Shown here piece by piece: positions 44,107-52,934 of a stretch of DNA of 64,000 nt. Where the stretch lies: assembly GCF_029784155.1 (NCBI RefSeq), contig NC_073692.1:17734126-17798125 (forward strand). Reading direction: 5' to 3'. How positions within the stretch are numbered: the stretch's first letter is position 1; each line of letters starts with the position of its first letter. Source of the stretch: Uranotaenia lowii. Taxonomy: Eukaryota > Arthropoda > Insecta > Diptera > Culicidae. The position numbers and the translations under genes were made by a program. The notes under the pieces are model-generated. The model was given only the letters and a program-made list of their open reading frames with translations. It ran no database searches and was not told the origin of the DNA.

Positions 44107-47100
44107 GTGCTACCCAGTGAACCCTTGCTTGTGACAATGCCCAGTGAATTGCGTGAGCTTATTAAGCAGGATCGTAACCTGCGAAGAACTTTAGACTCGG
44201 TGCGTCAGTTTGCGTCCAGTGAAAGCAACAACAGTGAACTTATAAGTGTGCGATTGGAACTGTTAGAATCCACCTTTGAACAGTTTAAAAAAGTGCGAAC
44301 CGAAATTGAGCTGCAAACTGACCACCTGAGCGCTTCAACGATCGAATTGAGTGAACAAACGGCATTGGATCAAGCAAGGGAGGAAGAGAATGTGGGAATC
44401 CTGGTAGAATTCGAGGAAGACTACTGTGTGGTGAAGAGTGAACTTCGGCGCCAGTTGTCAGCGATAAAAGCATCAACCAACGCAACTCCAGCTCCAAGTG
44501 CAGCCGAATCTTTTGGTCCTCCCTCAACTCTGGCAAGGGTGAAGTTGCCGGAAATCAAGCTGCCGATTTTCAGTGGGAAGTCCAAAGAATGGGTCACCTT
44601 TAGAGATTCCTTTAAGAGCCTGATCCACTCCAGCAACCAACTCAACGATACAGACAAGTTCTGCTACCTTCGATCGGCCGTGACGGGTGAAGCTCTTCAA
44701 GCCATTGCTTCAGTGGACATCACCGCCGCAAACTACGATATCGCTTGGTCAACCCTAGAAAAGCGTTATGAGAACCGGAAGCTGCTGGTAAAATCCTACT
44801 TGGACTCCCTGTTTTCCATCGAGCCGATGAGGAAGGAGAGTTACGATTCACTCAACATGTTGCTCAGCGAATTCGAGCGGAACCTCCAAATGCTGCAAAA
44901 GGTAGGCGAGAACCCAGGCCAGTGGAGCACGCTCCTGGTTCACATGCTGTGTTCACGCCTGGATCAATCCACCCTGCGCCAGTGGGAAACCCACCACTGT
45001 TCCAAGGAGGTTCCGCTGTACGACGACCTGATGTGTTTCCTGCGCAACCATTGTTCGATGTTGGAATCCATCGCTCATCGGAGACCTGAACGACCAGAGA
45101 GCAGCGAACAACGTTTCAAGTTTGGTGTTAGTAATCCTGCAGTTCCATCCCAAATTATGTGTCCGTTTTGTGGTGATATGTTTCATATAGCTTTCCGGTG
45201 TACTAAATTCCTGAAACAAACTGTCGGTGAAAGAAGTGAATCTGTGAAGCGAGCTAGATTGTGTTATAATTGTTTGTCCTCCGGTCATCTAGCTCGTGAT
45301 TGTGTCAAAGGTTACTGTCACCATTGCGGAATGCGTCATCACTCGCTTTTACACCCCATATCCTCCGTCTCGCAGCAATCAACTCGTCATACACCTTCAG
45401 TGTCTCAGCCTCGTCGTCATTCTCCATCATCATCACACACCTCACCGATATCCAACCAGCCAACCCCAAGCCACCCTCCCAACACTCAACCTTCGACCTC
45501 GTATCCAGTTACACAGCCCATTCTCACCACAGACCCTCAGCAAACCATAGCACTTCCCTCCCACACACCGAACCTCACGAAACAAGTCCTGTTGTCCACA
45601 GCCATAGTTCGCATCCAGGACTCTCTTGGCAATACTCGACTAGCTCGAGCCTTGATCGACTCGTGCTCCCAGTTTTGCTTCATGACCACTCGATTCAGCC
45701 AACAACTAAAACTGCGACACGTTCCAGAAAACCTCACCGTTCAAGGCATCGGTGGATCACGAGCTATGTCACGCAAACTGGTGGTAGCCTCCGTTCGTGC
45801 TCGGACCTCGCTCATCTCAGCTTTCAACGCCCAAATGAGCTTCTTTATTTTGCCTGAGCTGACAGCCACACTTCCCGCAAAACGAGTCGAGTACGAGAGT
45901 TGGCGTTTACCCCACAATGTTCAGCTTGCTGATCCCAGCTTTTCGGAACCAGGAGAGATCGACATGATTATTGGCGCCGAACAATTCTTCGATCTGCTTC
46001 TGGAAGGCAGATTCAAGCTGTCGAATGATGGTCCAAGTCTGCAAAACTCTGTTTTCGGATGGATAGTTGCTGGTACCATTCCGAATAAATCTGCATCCTG
46101 TTCGCCTTCCTCTGTGACTTGTTCAGTAGCAGAAATTCAGGAGCAGCTCACAAAATTCTGGGAACTGGAATCGTGTAGATCAACAAGTACCCAATCCGTG
46201 GAAGAGTCGACTTGTGAGGAGCTTTTCGCTGAAACCACCACCCGTGACTGCGACGGAAAATTTGTTGTCTCTTTGCCGAAACGTGATCACGTAATTCGGC
46301 AACTGGGAGAGTCTCGTAACGTGGCACTGAGGCGATTTTTCAGCGTAGAGAAGCAGTTTGAGTCCAACAGCGAAAAGAAGTCAGCGTACACAGCATTTAT
46401 GGAGGAATACATCAGTCTCGGCCACATGCGCGAAGTTTCTAATCCTGATGAAGCGTCACCGGTCTATTATCTCCCACATCATGCGGTTTACAAGCCTGAC
46501 AGCTCCACAACAAAACTTCGCGTCGTCTTCGATGCCTCCTGTAAGACTACCACCGGAGTCTCACTCAACGACGGTCTATTGGTGGGACCCGTAGTTCAAG
46601 AAGATTTGTTGTCCATCGTCCTTCGGTTCCGGTTGCATCGAGTCGCCGTTGTTACTGATGTGGAGAAAATGTACCGCATGGTCAAGGTACAAGCCGAAGA
46701 TCAACGTCTCCAGCGTATTCTATGGAGAGAATCTCCAGAAATTCCGGTCCGTACGTACGAGCTCGTCACTGTAACTTATGGTACAGCATGCGCACCGTAT
46801 CTGGCAACCAAGTGCCTTCAGCAGTTAGCAGACAGTGGAAAGGAATCGTATCCCGAAGCAGCAAGGAGTCTACAATACGATACGTACGTCGATGATTCTC
46901 TCACTGGAGCGAATTCAGTCGACAGTGCGATAAAGTTAGCGAAGGAGATGATTGAACTAGCAGCAGCAGGTGGTTTTTTGTTGAGAAAGTTCAACTCAAA
47001 TTCAGCCGACGTACTGTCTGCAATACCAGATCATCTTATAGACGAGCGCGCTTCCTTGAACTTGGATTCTTCGACTGCAGCTGTGAAGACGTTGGGTTTA

Positions 47101-48465
47101 GTGTGGAAACCTGCTACCGATTGTTTCGTTTACGACTGTCCAGTTTGGAGCGACAAGGCCAAGATCACCAAAAGAGTTGTGCTTGCAGAGACAGCACGCC
47201 TCTTCGACCCGATTGGACTTGTGGGCCCCGTTGTTGTCATCGCGAAGATATTTCTGCAAGATCTTTGGAAACTCCAGTGTGGATGGGACGATTCGCTTCC
47301 AGAGGAGATGCAGAACTTTTGGCAGGAGTATCGGATGAACCTGAAAGCCCTATCTTCACTCTCGGTTCCACGTTGGTTGACCTTTCATTCCGAAGCATCA
47401 TTTGTCGAGATACACGGTTTCTGTGACGCATCCGAAAAGGCTTACGGAGCCTGTGTTTATCTTCGTTGTACAGCAGAAAATGGTGAAGTTACCGTCCGTT
47501 TGATAACCGCAAAATCCAGAGTAGCACCTTTAGACGACCTGAAGAGGAAGAAGAAGAAGCAGACAATCCCGCGCCTCGAGCTTTCATCTGCTCTTCTCTT
47601 GGCTCACCTGTACGAAAAAGTTAAGCGCAGTTTAAGAATTGCGCATTCTGCAGAGTTTTGGACAGATTCCACCATCGTAATCTGTTGGCTGTCATCTTTA
47701 CCGTCCCGTTGGCAAGCTTTTGTTTCAAACCGTGTCTCCGAGATCCAGCATACCACTAAAGGCTGCCAGTGGCACCATGTTGCAGGAGTGGAAAATCCAG
47801 CGGACATCATCTCGAGAGGCATGATGATCCGTTTTGATGAAATGAACACCATCTCGATTCAAATTGAAGCTATTCTCAACTCCCGTCCGTTGACACCAAT
47901 GACTAACGATCCTGCAGATTACGAAGCCATCACACCTGGTCACTTTCTGATCCACCGACCGTTAACAGCCGTGCCGGAGCCTTCCAAGGAACATATTCCA
48001 GAGAACCATCTTTCGAGATGGCAAAGAACCGAAGTCTTTTATGAACGCATTTGGAAGCGCTGGTCCTCCCAATATCTGTCGGATTTACACAACCGCACCA
48101 AGTGGACTAGGAAACGAAACAACATAGCCGTTGGAACCATGGTGCTCCTCAAGGAGGACAACCTTCCCCCGTTGCAGTGGGCTCTCGGTCGTGTGACGAA
48201 AATCTACCCCGGTCCCGATGGCAACATCCGAGTCGTCGACGTCAAAACCAAGGATAGCCAGTTCCAGCGAGGAATCCAGAAGATTTGTGTTCTTCCCATC
48301 AAGGACAACATTGATCCAGCAGGAGAACTAAATTCACCACCACCCACTCCAGTATACAACATAAGTTTAGTCGTCCACCGAATTCGACCATTCCTGCCTT
48401 TCCATTGTGATGATCCTGTCGTGTCAAGCATCAGCCAACTTTATCTGGCGGTCATCGTAAGCTGA
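44107..48465 (+). CDS. BEL/Pao Gag-Pol polyprotein, integrase core deleted
   Basis: A single 1,452-residue frame; a second ATG at 44137 could be the real start. Domains in order: Gag with the BEL-type LPEIKLPIFSGKSKEW block (about 146-161); three cysteine/histidine knuckles, CPFCGDMFHIAFRC (351), CYNCLSSGHLARDC (385) and CHHCGMRHH (403); aspartic protease with LIDSCSQ (about 516; DSC in place of the usual DSG/DTG); reverse transcriptase with LRVVFDAS (804), TDVEKMY (850) and YVDD (926); RNase H with GFCDASEKAYGACVY (1104), IPRLELSSALL and FWTDSTIV. The text then jumps from NPADIISRG (about 1231) straight to IEAILNSRPLTP (about 1251), the tail of the integrase core, and the C-terminal domain. 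The zinc-binding part and the first two acids of the DDE triad are missing, in frame. Full-length relatives are usually several hundred residues longer. It could supply Gag, protease and reverse transcriptase but not integration. Confidence 0.93.
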   Translation: MLPSEPLLVTMPSELRELIKQDRNLRRTLDSVRQFASSESNNSELISVRLELLESTFEQFKKVRTEIELQTDHLSASTIELSEQTALDQAREEENVGILVEFEEDYCVVKSELRRQLSAIKASTNATPAPSAAESFGPPSTLARVKLPEIKLPIFSGKSKEWVTFRDSFKSLIHSSNQLNDTDKFCYLRSAVTGEALQAIASVDITAANYDIAWSTLEKRYENRKLLVKSYLDSLFSIEPMRKESYDSLNMLLSEFERNLQMLQKVGENPGQWSTLLVHMLCSRLDQSTLRQWETHHCSKEVPLYDDLMCFLRNHCSMLESIAHRRPERPESSEQRFKFGVSNPAVPSQIMCPFCGDMFHIAFRCTKFLKQTVGERSESVKRARLCYNCLSSGHLARDCVKGYCHHCGMRHHSLLHPISSVSQQSTRHTPSVSQPRRHSPSSSHTSPISNQPTPSHPPNTQPSTSYPVTQPILTTDPQQTIALPSHTPNLTKQVLLSTAIVRIQDSLGNTRLARALIDSCSQFCFMTTRFSQQLKLRHVPENLTVQGIGGSRAMSRKLVVASVRARTSLISAFNAQMSFFILPELTATLPAKRVEYESWRLPHNVQLADPSFSEPGEIDMIIGAEQFFDLLLEGRFKLSNDGPSLQNSVFGWIVAGTIPNKSASCSPSSVTCSVAEIQEQLTKFWELESCRSTSTQSVEESTCEELFAETTTRDCDGKFVVSLPKRDHVIRQLGESRNVALRRFFSVEKQFESNSEKKSAYTAFMEEYISLGHMREVSNPDEASPVYYLPHHAVYKPDSSTTKLRVVFDASCKTTTGVSLNDGLLVGPVVQEDLLSIVLRFRLHRVAVVTDVEKMYRMVKVQAEDQRLQRILWRESPEIPVRTYELVTVTYGTACAPYLATKCLQQLADSGKESYPEAARSLQYDTYVDDSLTGANSVDSAIKLAKEMIELAAAGGFLLRKFNSNSADVLSAIPDHLIDERASLNLDSSTAAVKTLGLVWKPATDCFVYDCPVWSDKAKITKRVVLAETARLFDPIGLVGPVVVIAKIFLQDLWKLQCGWDDSLPEEMQNFWQEYRMNLKALSSLSVPRWLTFHSEASFVEIHGFCDASEKAYGACVYLRCTAENGEVTVRLITAKSRVAPLDDLKRKKKKQTIPRLELSSALLLAHLYEKVKRSLRIAHSAEFWTDSTIVICWLSSLPSRWQAFVSNRVSEIQHTTKGCQWHHVAGVENPADIISRGMMIRFDEMNTISIQIEAILNSRPLTPMTNDPADYEAITPGHFLIHRPLTAVPEPSKEHIPENHLSRWQRTEVFYERIWKRWSSQYLSDLHNRTKWTRKRNNIAVGTMVLLKEDNLPPLQWALGRVTKIYPGPDGNIRVVDVKTKDSQFQRGIQKICVLPIKDNIDPAGELNSPPPTPVYNISLVVHRIRPFLPFHCDDPVVSSISQLYLAVIVS

Positions 48466-49151
48466 CAGCAAACCACCATCGTCGTAGCTTCACATCGCAG
48501 TTTCATCTTCATCAGCGCCTGGGGCGCTCGCGGAGGCCAGGAGGCCTCCGCTCCAGGGAAGTTTTTGTAATGTGTGATTAAAAAGATAAAAAAGCACCCT
48601 CTCATCTTATTAGGTCGAATCGGTCCGGTGGACCACATCCAGTCAGCTAGTCAACTAGTCATCTAGCCATCTAGTCAACCAGTTGTTCCGTTCTCCTGTC
48701 GTTTGTACATCGTCCAGTCTCCGTATCTTTGGTGGAAAAGATCGTCCAGTCCCCGTAGTTGCAGAAGCGCAACCAGACGCAGCCTGTCTGAGCAGGATTC
48801 CAGCCCTAAAGCCATGGGGGGTGACGCGGTCGCGATCGGACGGGTCGGACCTGTCACCCCAACCCCACCCAACGTTAAGTACCCTGCGTTACATTCATCC
48901 TTTTAGGAACTTACTTGTTCTCCCTCACAGGGTCGGCGTTGCGTTGGAAGTCCTGGGCTGTGAATCACCGTTTCCTGTATCGTCATCGTAGTTTTGGTCA
49001 TCGTAGTCTTCGTCATCGTAGTCTTCGTTACCAATCCATGTTACTTTAGTTAGAATTAGCATCATTAGTTATAGGGTCGTGCGTATGGGTTAGATTAGGT
49101 TACCAAAGGTTAGGATTAGTTAGTATAGGTAGTATTGCAAGGCGGCCGGTA
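48466..49151 (+). other. BEL 3' untranslated region with short repeats
   Basis: Includes CTAGTCA-type repeats (about 48640-48682), a TCATCGTAGTCTTCG-type minisatellite (about 48978-49030) and the GC hairpin described separately. The sequence just before the 3' LTR (AAGGCGGCCGG) is the best, but weak, candidate for a polypurine tract. Confidence 0.5.
48530..48551 (+). other. GC-rich hairpin 65 bp after the polyprotein stop
   Basis: GCGGAGGCC and GGCCTCCGC pair perfectly around the loop AGGA. In a retroelement RNA this could act in packaging or stability. Function is not established from sequence. Confidence 0.6.
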
Positions 49152-49499
49152 TTTTTGTTTGAAAATCCGGTTATATTGCAATCCCTACTAAAAATCAGTT
49201 CAATCAATCAACCGTTCTACCTCGCAGCCTCCAAGAGGCAAGAAACCCATGCGCCACACAATAGCCAGTACTTTGCTGGCAAATCTACCTAGAAACAGAA
49301 TTGCAATAAACGGCCAGCAGATCACACGCGTCTTTTGTGTTCTGTCCTGTGTCGTCCCGTACCTAGCAAGCAATAAAATTCTAAGTCTGATCCGAACCGT
49401 CGCGCTGTATTTATTCGTTTATCGTTGAATATATGTACGTTTTGCCCAGTAATAGAGTGTCAATTAATTGCCCCGAAAGTCCACATCCGTGAAAAAACA
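49152..49499 (+). repeat. 3' LTR of the BEL element
   Basis: 348 bp, uninterrupted. It matches the 5' LTR throughout apart from a G-to-T change at position 2 that removes the usual TG start. It includes AATAAA near 49372 as a possible poly(A) signal. Confidence 0.92.
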
Positions 49500-49504
49500 C
49501 ATTC

Positions 49505-50559
49505 AAAATAAATATAAAAAACCGAAGCATTCATCTTCATTCTGTTAAGAAATTCAATATTATTTTATAACTCTGAATTCTCCATTCCAAACATTTTTTA
49601 ACTTGCGCTTTTAAGTTTACCGCAAATATGTATGTGAAGATTCTAAAAAAAAATCGGGCCTGCTGTAAACTACACTTAAATGTAGTAAAAATCCGATAAA
49701 AAATATAAAAGAATATTAGTTTTTTCAGAATTGTTTTTTTTTTTTGTTTTCATTCAACTATTCATTCAACATTCAGCCATGAGGATGTCCAAGCTCACTC
49801 TTAGCATAAATGAATTGGGTTTACTTTCTAAAATAGAAAACCACCGTAATAAATTATCATTATCGGTCATGAAAATGTCAATAATGTACGAAATTTTGAA
49901 TAGTCATATTAGAACACTTAAAAAACCATAATGTTTTCTAAAAACTACCATTCACTTTTTCGTATTATAAAAGATTTTGAAATTTGAAAAGATAGCTTGA
50001 AGGAATTCTATAAACCGCCAAAGTTATGTATCTATGAGTCATTCCAACAAAGCTGTTTTAGGCTTGATGGCCTTTATAAAATCATTTTAAGGAATCGTAT
50101 AGATCCAAAAAGTCAGTAGGCCCTCTAAGAAATATTTTCAAAAGAGTTATACATGTACCTTATAAAACCTTTCTGTTCTGGATGTTTGGGGTAGAATATT
50201 AAATTATTACTAAATAAAACTTTTCAAATGTTTTTTTTTTAAATTTTTTTATTGAGTCGAGAACCATTCTACAATATTACATTTGTTCTTTTCATAGCAG
50301 CTTATATACTTTTCACAGATTATTTTGCGAATAACATTTTTGAAAAATCAAAATTTAATGTGGCTCAGACCAAACAAAACACTTTCACTTGAGATTTCAA
50401 AACACTACTCTCAGCAGATTATAAATAATGCAGCATGTGTTTTTATTTTCCAGACATTTGGAGTGGTTAATTTGATCCTTTTTCATTCCCAGAAGAAGCG
50501 AGAATACAGATTATCCCATATTTCCATCAAAAAACATTTTTATTGTTGACATTTTGGCC
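49505..50559. other. AT-rich intergenic sequence
   Basis: No gene is recognised. A T-run near 50230 followed by ATTTTTTTATTGAG could be the tail of a minus-strand retroposed fragment, but its body is not recognisable. Confidence 0.35.
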
Positions 50560-51014
50560 TACGGCGAGACGGCTCACTTTTGTAAATCTGGTAGCACTGG
50601 TTTTTGGTCGCACGTCTTGTTTTCGTAATCTCGCATTAAGTTGATAATTTTATTGAAAATACTTTCTTTTAAATCTGTGATACATCATAGTGGCGTTATT
50701 AAGTGTTTAATGTGCAATCACGTACTAAATTTATGTGCCGTTAACAGCTGATAAGTGTAAAAACTCAGTTTTTCTCGACGCCGAAAAAAACAACAACAGA
50801 AAAGCTATTGTGAGGTGAGCTGTTGATCAAGTATCACTTGTCTCTAGATTGGTGAGTAAAGTGAATATTTCATTCCTATCCTTAACAAACGTTTCCAAAA
50901 TTATTCCGCAACAGCAGCAAATCGTTGACGAAGCAGGTACTCCAATCGTATCTGCTGCGATCACCGCTTTGTTTCGGTTAATCAATTAAAAAAACGGCCC
51001 ATTTGGCCCAAACG

Positions 51015-51245
51015 GTTGTGGTTCTATCACTTGTTCAGCAGTTAGTGAATCTCGTCGCTGAGCGGTGTAGTTTTAGCCAACCTCGGAACACTCGAGTAGA
51101 GCGAAAGTGTGTGACTCTGTTATTTGCGCACTTCAAAGGGTTGTGTTTCTTGCACTTGCTAGCTTGTTAGTGAATCTCGATCGCTAGCGGTGAAGATTAG
51201 GCAAACGCAGCCAGCACACACGAGTAGATGACCGAAAGAGTTTTT
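51015..51245 (+). promoter_or_regulatory. imperfect duplication in the LINE 5' UTR
   Basis: GTTGTGGTTCTATCACTTG...TTAGTGAATCTCGTCGCT at 51015 recurs as GTTGTGTTTCTTGCACTTG...TTAGTGAATCTCGATCGCT at 51140, a period of about 125 bp. Repeated units in 5' untranslated regions of LINEs often carry promoter activity. That role is inference here. Confidence 0.55.
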
Positions 51246-51798
51246 TGCTTCCGTCAGTAGCACACAACATCAGCGCTTGCTGGTTATTGGTGACTTGTCA
51301 CTGGTATTTTGATTGATTGCCGTGAAATGTACTGTATAAACTTGGAAATCGTTTCTTTTGGAAAGCAATGTTAAAAATTATCGACAGATTTTTCTCTTTC
51401 TTTTCTCAATAATTTTTTTTATTATTCTTATTCTCTGAAACTGATTTTAATATGTTCCAATTAATTAGTCCTTAATATTTTTATTTGATTCCGCATAATT
51501 TTTGTTTCACATATTATGTTTTGATACTGAGTTATTTTTTTTAAATTGTTTATCTTTTTACGTGTCTTTGTCCTGTGCTGTCCTTAGTATTTTGCAGCTT
51601 AAACTATTTTAATTTCGCCACTTATTTATCTTATTTATCTATTTATTCATTTTATCGCATACTTTTTTTCCTTGTAAATAATATAACATTGATAAAAGTC
51701 ATATCAGTTTTAATTTAAGTTTTGATTGTGAGGTATCCAAACAAGTTTTGTTTCTTTTTTAATCTTTTGTAGCTGTATTTTATTTTGGTCTGACGAAC

Positions 51799-52884
51799 AT
51801 GGACGGGGATGATGAAGTAATTTGTACTGAATGCAAAAATGTGGAAAACAATCTTGATAAAATCATTACATGTTCGTATTGTTTTAAAAGTGTCCATTTG
51901 CGTTGTAAAAATTTGATTGGCAGTGCCGCTCGAAAAATGAAGGCACAACAATACTTTTGCGATTCGAATTGCGCGTGCATTTATGCCAAAATAATATCGT
52001 TGCGTAAAGATCATGAAACAATTATAGAAAGCATAAACATGAAAATAGAGCAGACTGTTCACAATGTTGTTTCCAATGAGATGAATTCTATTAAAACGGA
52101 TATGAGATCAGTTACGTCTGCAATAGAGGCGTCACAGGAGTTTTTATCTTCGAAATTTGACGAAATTCAGACAGGCTTCGAAGATTTAAAATCCCGTAAT
52201 GATGCTCTAGAAACAGAAGTATCTGGTCTCAAATCTAAACATTCTAAACTCACGGATCAAGTTCAAAAGTTAGAAATTAACCTGGACCGTTTTAACAAAG
52301 AAGCTATTTCGAAAAACATGATGATTTTTGGGGTGCCTTTTAAAAGTGGTGAGAACACCCTAGATTTGGTCCGTAAAATTTGTGGGTCTTTCGGCTATGA
52401 ATTAAAAATTGAGCACATTGAAAACGCTGTCAGATTGTTTTCTTCTAATAAATCAAACGATTATTTCCCACCAATCAAAGTATTTCTAAAAGATACACTT
52501 ATTAAGGAAGAAATTTTTAGCAAGAAACGAAGTTTTGGAAAACTTGCTTCTACCTTAGTGGATCCATCATTTTTAGTAAACGGAAAACCTTTAAACGTCA
52601 CAGTTAGAGATGAGCTTACGCCTTTATCTATGGAAATCTTAAATGAACTACGCGAGTACCAAGATTTACTGGGAGTTAAATATATTTGGCCTGGTAGGGG
52701 TGGTGCCATTCTTATTAAACAAACAGACATTTCTAAACCTGAGATTATAAAAACAAAACTAGATTTGAGTCGTTTCATGAGCAAACACGTTATTCAACAG
52801 GGAAAGAGCAGTTCCACACTTCCAAAAGAAACCCCGTCACCAAAACGTAAAAGGAACAATGCTGATTCAGGATCAAGTAAATAA
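51799..52884 (+). CDS. LINE ORF1 protein: PHD-type finger, coiled coil, RRM-like
   Basis: 361 residues. The N-terminus has a cysteine/histidine pattern C9, C12, C25, C28, H33, C36, C54, C58, matching the C4HC3 arrangement of PHD fingers found in ORF1 of CR1-type LINEs. Residues about 75-165 are rich in heptad-like E/K/L spacing and probably form a coiled coil for multimer formation. Residues from about 171 (SKNMMIFGVPF) to about 300 resemble the RRM-like nucleic-acid-binding part of LINE ORF1 proteins. The tail is basic (PKRKRNN), possibly a nuclear signal. ORF1 proteins bind the element RNA in a ribonucleoprotein particle. The start at 51799 gives the complete finger. ORF2 follows after 50 bp. 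Confidence 0.85.
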   Translation: MDGDDEVICTECKNVENNLDKIITCSYCFKSVHLRCKNLIGSAARKMKAQQYFCDSNCACIYAKIISLRKDHETIIESINMKIEQTVHNVVSNEMNSIKTDMRSVTSAIEASQEFLSSKFDEIQTGFEDLKSRNDALETEVSGLKSKHSKLTDQVQKLEINLDRFNKEAISKNMMIFGVPFKSGENTLDLVRKICGSFGYELKIEHIENAVRLFSSNKSNDYFPPIKVFLKDTLIKEEIFSKKRSFGKLASTLVDPSFLVNGKPLNVTVRDELTPLSMEILNELREYQDLLGVKYIWPGRGGAILIKQTDISKPEIIKTKLDLSRFMSKHVIQQGKSSSTLPKETPSPKRKRNNADSGSSK

Positions 52885-52934
52885 CATTCAAAAAAAAAAT
52901 TGTAAGTGTTTAACCTTAGTATAAAGATAATTTA

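Larger units (their letters stand above)
41653..49504 (+). mobile_element. BEL/Pao LTR retrotransposon
   Basis: The 5-bp duplication CATTC occurs at 41653-41657 and 49500-49504. The LTRs are 348 bp each once the MITE in the 5' copy is removed. They look identical except at the first bases (TG in the 5' LTR, TT in the 3' LTR). The sequence TGGTCCTTCGAAAGCCGG starts just after the 5' LTR (42938) and fits a tRNA primer site. A long untranslated leader (42937-44106) precedes one polyprotein frame. There is no env-like frame. The integrase is mostly deleted, so this copy is not autonomous although its insertion was recent. Confidence 0.93.

Noticed and set aside
45300..45857. 185-codon frame overlapping the BEL polyprotein
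   Set aside because: It is out of frame with the polyprotein in its Pro/Ser/His-rich linker and protease; it is a shadow of that coding sequence.
51715..52062. 115-codon minus-strand frame at the LINE ORF1 start
   Set aside because: It is antisense to the PHD-type finger of ORF1 and has no features of its own.
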